Positions 6,979 through 12,229 of a stretch of DNA of 12,229 bases are shown one piece after another (position 1 is the first letter of the stretch; each line of letters opens with the position of its first letter). This DNA comes from an uncultured Collinsella sp. GTDB lineage: Bacteria > Actinomycetota > Coriobacteriia > Coriobacteriales > Coriobacteriaceae. The notes under the pieces are model-generated. The model made no database searches and was not told the origin of the DNA. It saw only the letters and a program-made list of their open reading frames with translations. The DNA lies in contig URHQ01000058.1 of NCBI GenBank assembly GCA_900547655.1, positions 1 to 12,229 on the forward strand, read 5' to 3'. A program made the translations under genes and the position numbers.

Positions 6979-7788
6979 ATGTCGTTTCTAACTTCGATGT
7001 TCAAGACCGAAAAGCCGGTTATCGGAATGCTGCACCTGCGTCCTCTGCCGGGCGATCCACTGTATTACCCGGGCGGAAGCGTGTCGCAGGTCGTGGAAGC
7101 CGCCAAGCGCGATCTCGAGGCGTTGCAGCAGGGCGGTGTCGATGGCATTTTGATTACCAATGAGCTCTCGATGCCCTACGAGCAGCACGTTTCTCCCTCA
7201 ACCCTTGCATCGATGGGCTATGTTATCGGGGCTCTATCCCATGATCTGTCGACTCCTTGGGGAGCTGAGGCTATTTACGATGGTGATGCCACAATCGAGC
7301 TGTGCGCTGCCGTCGATGCGCAGTTCACGCGCTGCAATTTTTGCGGTGCCTGGGCCGGTGATCTCGGGCTGATTAACCGAGATTTCGCGCACACCATGCG
7401 TCGCAAGGCGGCGCTGCGCCTGGATGACCTCAAGCTTTTTCACTTCATCACGAGCGAGGGGGAGGTTTATCTCAACGACCGCACGACTGCGGACATTGCC
7501 GATTCACTTCTCTTTAATTGCCTTCCGGATGCAATGGTCATCGGCGGTTCGGCTGCCGGTCGTGGCGCTTCGGGCGAGCTTGCCGATGAAGTCCGCGAGC
7601 GTGTTGGCGAAGTACCCGTGGTATGTGGCACCGGTTGTCGCGAAAATACCGTGGCTGACGTATTTGCTCACTACGATGGCGCGTTTGTCGGCACCTGCTT
7701 AAAGCGCGACGGAAAGCTGGATGCTCCGGTTGATGTTGAGCGGGTAGCTCGTTTTATGGCTGCCGCTCGTACGGCGCGAGGGGAGTAG
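6979..7788 (+). CDS. BtpA/SgcQ-family TIM-barrel protein
   Basis: 269 aa from ATG 6979. The opening KPVIGMLHLRPLPGDPLY (12-29), DLEALQQGGVDGILITNE (45-62), YDGDATIELCAAVDAQFTRCN (100-120), GAWAGDLGLI (123-132) and the late MVIGGSAAGRGAS (186-198) plus VPVVCGTGCRENTVAD (212-227) identify the BtpA/SgcQ family. Its barrel is of phosphoribosylanthranilate-isomerase type, with a C-terminal phosphate-binding look. BtpA was named for photosystem I assembly in cyanobacteria, while SgcQ sits in an E. coli sugar operon. In non-photosynthetic bacteria such genes usually accompany sugar kinases, as here, where an FGGY kinase starts 6 bases later. I infer isomerase or aldolase-like action on a phosphorylated sugar; no reaction is proven. 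Length and motifs are complete. Confidence 0.85.
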   Translation: MSFLTSMFKTEKPVIGMLHLRPLPGDPLYYPGGSVSQVVEAAKRDLEALQQGGVDGILITNELSMPYEQHVSPSTLASMGYVIGALSHDLSTPWGAEAIYDGDATIELCAAVDAQFTRCNFCGAWAGDLGLINRDFAHTMRRKAALRLDDLKLFHFITSEGEVYLNDRTTADIADSLLFNCLPDAMVIGGSAAGRGASGELADEVRERVGEVPVVCGTGCRENTVADVFAHYDGAFVGTCLKRDGKLDAPVDVERVARFMAAARTARGE

Positions 7789-7794
7789 GCACCT

Positions 7795-9312
7795 ATGGCG
7801 CTCTATCTGGGTATTGATATTGGGACAAGCGCCTCTAAAGGCGTTTTAATCGATGATCGATGCAATATCGTTTGCCAAGCCTCTTGTGGACATGAGACGG
7901 ACAACCCGTGTGACGGATGGTACCAGCATGATGCAGAGGCAGTCTGGTGGGGCGATTTTTGCCGCTTGTCGCGCGAGCTGGTGGCGCGATCGGGGGTTAA
8001 CGCGGCACAGATCGGATGCGTGGGCCTTTCCGCATTGGGTTGCGACTGTGTGCCGGTCGATACCGAGTGCAACGCGCTGGCGCCCGCGATTTTGTATGGA
8101 GTCGATGCACGTTCGAAGCCGCAGATTGACGAGCTTCTTTCCGAATATGGGTCAGACCGCGCACGCGAGCTTTTCGGGCACGATCCCTGTTCGTCAGATA
8201 TTGCTCCCAAGATCTTGTGGTTTAAGGAGAATATGCCCGAGGTGCACGAACGTGCTGCGAAGTTCCTGACGGCGTCGTCGTTTCTATGCGCAAAGTTGAC
8301 GGGGCGTTTTACGGTGGACCGTTATTTGGCGGAGGATTTTCTTCCCCTATACGACCGCTTCACTTGGAAGGTTGATGCTCGGGAATGTGCTCGTTTCTGC
8401 CGGCCTGACCAGATGGCGGAGGTAATGTCGGCTACCGATATTGCGGGGGTGATTACGCAGCGTGCGGCTGAGGCGACGGGGCTCGCGGTAGGGACACCTG
8501 TCTTAGTGGGAACGGGCGACTCTGGTGCCGAGGCCATTTCGACGGGTGTATTCCGTCCCGGCGATATGATGGTTCAGTTGGGGAGTACAGCGTATTTCAT
8601 CTACCTAGCTGATCATATGATCGATGATGCCCGCCTGTGGCCGGGGACGTTTATCATTCCCGGAACTTACGGGATCTGCGCGGGGACCAATACGGCGGGT
8701 GCGCTCACATCGTGGCTGCGCCAAGAGCTGTATCGCGACGCCGTAGAGGCCGAGGACCACGGTGGCCCCGATGCCTATTCGGTTATGGCGCATGATGCCA
8801 CCGACGTGGCGCCGGGTGCCGATGGGCTCCTGTGTCTGCCGTACTTTGCGGGGGAGCGTACTCCGCTCAACGATCCCGAGGCGCGTGGCGTCTTCTTTGG
8901 ACTGACCGGAAGGCATACGCGAGCCCATATGGTTCGCGCCGCCTTGGAAGGCGTCGCGTATACCGTTGCATCCCATGTCGACATTATCGAGCGAGAGCAT
9001 GGACTGCCAATTGGGCGCATTATGCTTGTCGGAGGTGGAACCAAGAATCCAGTTTGGATGCAGGCTATCGCCGACGTATGCGGGCGCGAGGTCTCGGTTG
9101 CCAAGGTTACGGTGGGCGCATGCTTCGGTGATGCCATCATGGCAGCTCTCGCAGGTGGTGCCTATGCATCATGGGATGAGCTCGCCCAAGTCCTTGGCGT
9201 TGCGCAAACAATCGAGCCCGATATGGCTGCCCACGAGTTATATGCGTCGCGCCGTCATATCTTCGACGAATTGTATGCACGCAACCGTGATCTCATGCAC
9301 GAATTGGTGTAA
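7795..9312 (+). CDS. FGGY-family carbohydrate kinase (xylulokinase-like)
   Basis: 505 aa, ATG 7795, with GGGGAG overlapping the previous stop region. Both actin-like domains of the FGGY family are complete: LGIDIGTSASKGVLID (5-20) as phosphate loop, AILYGVDARS (98-107) as substrate strand with D104, GTGDSGAEA (239-247) with D242 as catalytic base, the PYFAGERTPLND block (349-360), and VGGGTKNPVWMQAIADV (412-428) as adenosine motif. Length is normal. The nearest well-known relatives are xylulokinases, but FGGY specificity cannot be read reliably from motifs, so L-ribulose, L-xylulose or similar ketoses remain possible. It is the last gene of the cluster and ends at a likely terminator. A third sugar kinase in one cluster suggests either two substrates or sequential phosphorylation of different products. 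Confidence 0.87.
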   Translation: MALYLGIDIGTSASKGVLIDDRCNIVCQASCGHETDNPCDGWYQHDAEAVWWGDFCRLSRELVARSGVNAAQIGCVGLSALGCDCVPVDTECNALAPAILYGVDARSKPQIDELLSEYGSDRARELFGHDPCSSDIAPKILWFKENMPEVHERAAKFLTASSFLCAKLTGRFTVDRYLAEDFLPLYDRFTWKVDARECARFCRPDQMAEVMSATDIAGVITQRAAEATGLAVGTPVLVGTGDSGAEAISTGVFRPGDMMVQLGSTAYFIYLADHMIDDARLWPGTFIIPGTYGICAGTNTAGALTSWLRQELYRDAVEAEDHGGPDAYSVMAHDATDVAPGADGLLCLPYFAGERTPLNDPEARGVFFGLTGRHTRAHMVRAALEGVAYTVASHVDIIEREHGLPIGRIMLVGGGTKNPVWMQAIADVCGREVSVAKVTVGACFGDAIMAALAGGAYASWDELAQVLGVAQTIEPDMAAHELYASRRHIFDELYARNRDLMHELV

Positions 9313-9334
9313 TGCTGCCGAATTGTACTGTCTA

Positions 9335-9380
9335 CCAATAGGGGCTGCGTTGTGCGATTCGCATGTCCCTTGGCATTTTT
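9335..9380 (+). terminator. Probable terminator after the FGGY kinase gene
   Basis: An imperfect hairpin runs from CCAA (9335-9338) and GGGGC (9341-9345) to the matching GTCCC and TTGG at 9364-9373, with an inner GTGCG-ATT-CGCAT stem and asymmetric loops. It is followed by CATTTTT. It sits in the 79-base gap between convergent genes, where termination is expected. The bulges make this a moderate call; the gap holds nothing else I can recognise. Confidence 0.42.
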
Positions 9381-9391
9381 GCCCACAGGGG

Positions 9392-10174
9392 TTAGCGAAG
9401 GTCAAAAACAGAGCGCGCATTTGCTAAAACTGCCGACTCAATGTGCTGTACATCGCAGTTTTTGAGTGAGGCAATGCGCATCGAGGTCCTTGTGAGCGAT
9501 CTGATGAGCGACTGTGCGCTTATTTCTGCGTTTGCCTCCGCTGGTGCATCGGTCTCGAGCAGTAGGCGGTCGAGTGGAATCTGTCGTGCGTATTCGCGAC
9601 CGCGCTTGGTCGCGAGCATGCGTTCGTTGACGGAAAAATAACAGCCCGCATTACGCGCGCGGACGAGTTCGTCCGAAGTACCGCTAAACCAGTGGAAGAT
9701 GATAACGGGGGAGTCGGGGTTTGGGATGAGTAGTCCATGCGATTCGAGGACGTCCAGTACGGCTCCTGCCGAACGAACGGCGTGAATTGATATCACGCGC
9801 CCGGTAAGAGGATGCTGCACGAGCGCATCGCAGAGCCGGTTAAGTGCCTGTATTTGTAGCGGCTCACTTCCAGCAAAGCGCGCGGAAAAGTCGAGTCCGA
9901 CTTCGCCGATGTAGCGTTCTTGGGCAGCAACTTCGCAAAGCAGATTGACTTCGGCAGGACCGCAGTGGCCATCGGCGAGCCACCAGGGGTGAAGCCCAAC
10001 GCCGGCGATGATGCCTGGTTGGCGACAGGCGCGCTCGTTTGCGGCCGAAAAGTCGCGCGGATTGACGCCGCAGTCAAATAGACCCAAGCCCAGCGCCGTC
10101 GCCTCATCGGCAACGGCGTCCGGGTGAGCCATTAAATCAAGATGGCAGTGTGCATCAAATAACCGGGGCTCCAT
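9392..10174 (-). CDS. TatD-family metal-dependent hydrolase
   Basis: 260 aa, ATG at 10172-10174, stop at 9392. The TatD pattern is intact: FDAHCHLDL with H9 and H11, GVGLHPWW (58-65), IGEVGLDFS with E91, ISIHAVRSAG with H131, IIFHWFSGT with H161, and LLLETDAP with D209, which together form the two-metal site. TatD proteins are 3'-to-5' DNases or related phosphodiesterases in the cytosol, some active on damaged DNA. The gene starts 14 bases after the tcdA stop, with only a weak ribosome site (CACCGAG), so it is probably translated from the tcdA transcript. Unlike the two amidohydrolases of the cluster, this member of the superfamily keeps all metal ligands. The exact subfamily (TatD versus YcfH or YjjV) is not settled. 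Confidence 0.86.
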   Translation of the reverse strand: MEPRLFDAHCHLDLMAHPDAVADEATALGLGLFDCGVNPRDFSAANERACRQPGIIAGVGLHPWWLADGHCGPAEVNLLCEVAAQERYIGEVGLDFSARFAGSEPLQIQALNRLCDALVQHPLTGRVISIHAVRSAGAVLDVLESHGLLIPNPDSPVIIFHWFSGTSDELVRARNAGCYFSVNERMLATKRGREYARQIPLDRLLLETDAPAEANAEISAQSLIRSLTRTSMRIASLKNCDVQHIESAVLANARSVFDLR

Positions 10175-10188
10175 CTCGGTGCGCTACG

Positions 10189-10986
10189 CTAGTCCAGACG
10201 TTGGCCATCGGAGCGTACGCGCTCAGTGCCGCGGCCGCTGATCTGGCGGATAACCTCGCCGGCAATCATCTGGCCCATGATGGGCGGCATAAAGCTGGCG
10301 GTTCCCAGCTCGGTGCGCTCGTGGATGTTGGAAGGGTCGCGGGGCTGTGTCTTAACCGATTCCTCGCAGCTAAACAGTACATGCAGGCTCTTGATTCCGC
10401 GCTTCTTGCATTCTTTGCGCATAATGCGGCTCATGGGGTCACGTACCGTATCGAAAATGTCGGCAAAGCGGAGGCACTCGGGATGGAGCTTGTTGGCCCC
10501 GCCCATGGAGCTAACCAAACGAATGTCGTGGTCCTGAGCATATTTGGCAATGGTGAGCTTGGCCGAGATGGTGTCGATGGCGTCGACGACGTAGTCGAGC
10601 TTGCCGTCCGTCTGCTCCAAAACGCTCGCGAAGAAATCATCGATGTTGTCGCTCAGCAAGTATTCAGTTCGCTTGATGACGGCAGCGGCGGGATTGATGT
10701 CGTGGATCATGGCTTCCATCACGTCAACCTTGCGCTTTCCGATGGTGCTGTGAAAGGCGATGGCCTGACGGTTGATATTGCTGGGCGCGATGACGTCCTT
10801 GTCCAGAATGACGAAATGACCGATGCCGCCGCGGGCGAGTGCCTCGCAGCAATTGGAGCCCACACCTCCGCAGCCGAGCACCAGCACCGTAGCATCGGCG
10901 AGCTTATCGAGTGCCTCGCGGCCCATGATGATCTCGAGCTTGGTGTCGCGTGTCTCGATGGCGGCTGCGGCTGTGGTTTCGGTCAT
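10189..10986 (-). CDS. tcdA: tRNA threonylcarbamoyladenosine dehydratase (TcdA/CsdL)
   Basis: 265 aa from ATG at 10984-10986. GGAGG (plus-strand CCTCC at 10993-10997) lies 6 bases upstream, which excludes a longer frame reaching 11031. It is a ThiF/E1-like adenylating enzyme with the glycine-rich GCGGVGSNCCEAL (38-50), VILDKDVIAPSNINRQ (59-74, R73), VVDAIDTISAKL (133-144) and the TcdA-specific SSMGGANKLHPE (159-170) and LGTASFMPPIMGQMIAGEVI (227-246). TcdA uses ATP to cyclise t6A at position 37 of ANN-decoding tRNAs to ct6A. The length matches the family. It is first of a two-gene unit with tatD and is divergent from the sdpR-like gene. Confidence in the family is high. Confidence 0.9.
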   Translation of the reverse strand: MTETTAAAAIETRDTKLEIIMGREALDKLADATVLVLGCGGVGSNCCEALARGGIGHFVILDKDVIAPSNINRQAIAFHSTIGKRKVDVMEAMIHDINPAAAVIKRTEYLLSDNIDDFFASVLEQTDGKLDYVVDAIDTISAKLTIAKYAQDHDIRLVSSMGGANKLHPECLRFADIFDTVRDPMSRIMRKECKKRGIKSLHVLFSCEESVKTQPRDPSNIHERTELGTASFMPPIMGQMIAGEVIRQISGRGTERVRSDGQRLD

Positions 10987-10992
10987 AGATAT

Positions 10993-10997
10993 CCTCC
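10993..10997 (-). promoter_or_regulatory. Ribosome binding site of tcdA
   Basis: Minus-strand GGAGG (CCTCC on the plus strand) with a 6-base spacer to the ATG at 10986; it decides the start. Confidence 0.75.
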
Positions 10998-11029
10998 GAT
11001 GGGGAGTCGGTCGTGTTTTAGCTATCGCC

Positions 11030-11035
11030 ATTATA
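11030..11035 (-). promoter_or_regulatory. Possible -10 box for tcdA-tatD
   Basis: Minus-strand TATAAT (ATTATA on the plus strand) would place the transcript start near 11023, about 36 bases before the tcdA ATG. No good -35 box is seen at the right distance, so this rests on one hexamer. Confidence 0.35.
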
Positions 11036-11092
11036 GGTAATCGCCCATAGGTTGCGATGGCGTTTGCTTTGATGTGGTTTGAAGCATTGCGA

Positions 11093-11116
11093 TTAGATAG
11101 TTAGACAAACATCTAA
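11093..11116. promoter_or_regulatory. Candidate operator for the SdpR-like repressor
   Basis: TTAGATAG (11093-11100) is followed directly by TTAGACAA (11101-11108), then ATCTAA (11111-11116). The second TTAGA and TCTAA at 11112-11116 form a 5-6-5 inverted repeat; TTAGAT and ATCTAA form a 6-12-6 one. The repeat overlaps the -35 box of the sdpR-like gene, where an ArsR-family dimer would block transcription. Binding is inferred. Confidence 0.5.
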
Positions 11117-11130
11117 ATATTGAGTATAGT
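11102..11130 (+). promoter_or_regulatory. Sigma-A-type promoter of the sdpR-sdpI-like pair
   Basis: TAGACA at 11102-11107 (five of six consensus bases), a 17-base spacer and TATAGT at 11125-11130 (five of six). Transcription would start near 11137, giving a leader of about 28 bases before ATG 11165. Confidence 0.7.
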
Positions 11131-11154
11131 GTGCACGTCATGAGAGATGATGAG

Positions 11155-11160
11155 AGGAGG
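11155..11160 (+). promoter_or_regulatory. Ribosome binding site of the sdpR-like gene
   Basis: AGGAGG, 4 bases before ATG 11165. In-frame ATGs at 11147 and 11150 precede the site and lack one of their own, so 11165 is the chosen start. Confidence 0.7.
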
Positions 11161-11164
11161 TCTT

Positions 11165-11443
11165 ATGCCGGGAGAGGGTTTTAAGGCGCTTGCCGATCCA
11201 ACGCGACGGCGCATTTTGGAGTTGCTGCGCGAGGGCAATTGCACGGCGGGGGAGCTTGCCGAGCATTTCGATATCAGTAAGCCGTCGCTGAGCCATCACT
11301 TGGCGACGCTCAAAAACGCCGGGTTGGTGACCGACGAGCGCCATGGCCAAAACATCGTATACAGCTTAAACACCACCGTCATGCAGGATTTAATTGGCTG
11401 GTTTATGGGCTTTACAAACACTGAAGGTGATAAGGATGAATAA
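11165..11443 (+). CDS. SdpR-like ArsR-family autorepressor
   Basis: 92 aa from ATG 11165. It is a winged helix-turn-helix of ArsR type: FKALADPTRRRILELL (6-21), ELAEHFDISKPSLSHHLATL (30-49) as the DNA-reading helices, GLVTDERHGQNIVYSLNTTV (53-72) as the wing, and a short C-terminal helix. It lacks the ELCVCD metal site of arsenic or cadmium sensors. B. subtilis SdpR has nearly the same DPTRR, ISKPSxSHHL and YSLNTTV blocks. In that system the repressor controls its own operon with sdpI and is sequestered at the membrane by SdpI when toxin is present. Here the next gene encodes an SdpI-like protein and overlaps this one by 8 bases, so the pair is translationally coupled. The repeat at 11093-11116 is the likely target. 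Confidence 0.88.
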   Translation: MPGEGFKALADPTRRRILELLREGNCTAGELAEHFDISKPSLSHHLATLKNAGLVTDERHGQNIVYSLNTTVMQDLIGWFMGFTNTEGDKDE

Positions 11444-12140
11444 CGAAAACAAGGGCATTCACCCCACGGGGGTATCGTCGCGCGTGTGGATTGCGCTGGT
11501 CGCTCTGTGCGTCGCCAATGTCGTAGCGCACCTCATGGTGATGCCGAGCTTGCCTGCGCAGATTCCCACGCACTGGGGCGCGAACGGCGCCGTCGACGGT
11601 TGGGGTCCTAGCTGGATGGCCTCTGCGCTCGGTGTGCTGCCTCTGGCGCTTCTCGCAATGTTCTGCGTGGTGCCGCGCATTGACCCCAAAGGTGAGGCAT
11701 ATCGAACCTCGGGCAAGTTCTACCAGGGCTTCGTAATCGCCTTCACCTTGTTCATGTGCGCCATAAGCTGGCTGGGAGAGCTTACGGTCTGGGGCGTGGT
11801 GCCGGCGGTCGGTTCGGTTAACGTGCTGATTTCCGGTGTTGTCGGTTTGCTATTCATCGGCGTAGGCAACTACTTGCCGCGTGTGAAGCAGAACTATACG
11901 CTCGGTATCAAGACACCTTGGGCGCTTGCCGATCCCGAGAACTGGCGCCGTACTCAGCGTTTTGGCGGCGCCTGCTTTATGGTGCTGGGTATTGGCCTGA
12001 TTGTGATGGGCGTGGCAGGCAGCGTGCTTTCGAGTGAAGTCGTCGCCGCGGTGATTGCGGTTCTGGCGTTTGGTTCGGTTGGAGCCGTCTACGTCTACTC
12101 GTATCTGTTGTGGCGCAAATCGCAGCGAGCCGCTCGTTAA
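11436..12140 (+). CDS. SdpI-like polytopic membrane protein
   Basis: 234 aa from ATG 11436, inside the end of the repressor gene, with AAGGTG at 11424-11429 as ribosome site. An N-terminal DUF1648 block (LPAQIPTHWGANGAVDGWG, 39-57) precedes the SdpI domain, marked by GNYLPRVKQNYTLGIKTPWA (144-163) and NWRRTQRFGG (169-178). About six hydrophobic segments can be seen, near 17-36, 61-80, 95-113, 121-143, 179-198 and 202-225. B. subtilis SdpI gives immunity to the SDP cannibalism toxin and acts as signal receptor for SdpR. No toxin or maturation genes are seen here, so self-immunity is not supported. Defence against peptides made by neighbours, or envelope-stress sensing, would fit. Confidence 0.87.
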   Translation: MNNENKGIHPTGVSSRVWIALVALCVANVVAHLMVMPSLPAQIPTHWGANGAVDGWGPSWMASALGVLPLALLAMFCVVPRIDPKGEAYRTSGKFYQGFVIAFTLFMCAISWLGELTVWGVVPAVGSVNVLISGVVGLLFIGVGNYLPRVKQNYTLGIKTPWALADPENWRRTQRFGGACFMVLGIGLIVMGVAGSVLSSEVVAAVIAVLAFGSVGAVYVYSYLLWRKSQRAAR

Positions 12141-12229
12141 GGTTGCGGAAAACTAGCGTACGCAGTTCATAGTAGATCGCGCGAATTTTTGTGGTGTAAG
12201 AGGGAGGGCCGCGTCAGCGCCCCTTGCGC
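12141..12229. other. Non-coding end of the window
   Basis: No gene is supported here. ATTTTT at 12185-12190 lacks a good stem before it. Bases 12205-12224 can fold into a small hairpin (AGGG/CCCT and CGC/GCG around GTCA, with one C-C mismatch), but no T-run follows. I cannot call a terminator for the sdpI-like gene. Confidence 0.4.

Noticed and set aside
10150..11040. Plus-strand open frame of 296 codons opposite tcdA
   Set aside because: The minus strand carries every TcdA motif and a good ribosome site; the plus-strand protein resembles nothing.
12145..12163. Palindrome-like stretch around GCGTACGC after the sdpI-like gene
   Set aside because: The stem is short, with a bulge and a very small loop, and no T-run follows, so it is not a credible terminator.

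Overview
The window reads as a chromosomal stretch of a high-GC, anaerobic gut actinobacterium. Codon use and the mix of families resemble Coriobacteriia, most likely Collinsella, but this is an impression from the sequence and not a database result. All reading frames in the main part are tightly packed, with clear Shine-Dalgarno sites.

Positions 1 to about 9390 hold one strand of co-directed catabolic genes that starts before the window. In order: the C-terminus of a YfcC-type carrier; an Amidohydro_3 (YtcJ-like) protein; a FrlC-like TIM-barrel epimerase; a FraB/FrlB-like SIS deglycase; a first FrlD-like PfkB kinase; a strong 15-bp hairpin; a second, divergent FrlD-like kinase; an Amidohydro_2 (COG2159) protein; a YjbQ/UPF0047 protein; a BtpA/SgcQ-family protein; and an FGGY carbohydrate kinase. 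A probable terminator follows at 9335-9380.

The core FrlC + FraB/FrlB + FrlD trio is the enzyme set that bacteria use for Amadori products (fructose-amino acids such as fructoselysine or fructose-asparagine). A kinase makes the 6-phosphate, the SIS deglycase splits it into glucose 6-phosphate and the free amino acid, and the epimerase feeds in the C3 epimer. Around this core sit genes absent from the E. coli frl and Salmonella fra operons: two amidohydrolases with damaged metal-binding motifs, a second kinase altered in its sugar-contact motif, YjbQ, BtpA and an FGGY kinase. I read this as an extended, possibly undescribed ketosamine-like catabolic system. The exact substrate cannot be read from sequence.

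Positions 9392-10986 hold two minus-strand housekeeping genes, tcdA (tRNA t6A cyclisation) and a tatD-type hydrolase, probably one transcription unit. From 11093 onwards a divergent plus-strand pair encodes an SdpR-like ArsR-family repressor and an SdpI-like membrane protein. Its promoter is clear (TAGACA, 17 bp, TATAGT) and an inverted TTAGA/TCTAA repeat overlaps the -35 box. No SDP toxin genes are seen. The last 89 bases hold no gene. I saw no tRNA, rRNA, CRISPR array, insertion sequence or attachment site.
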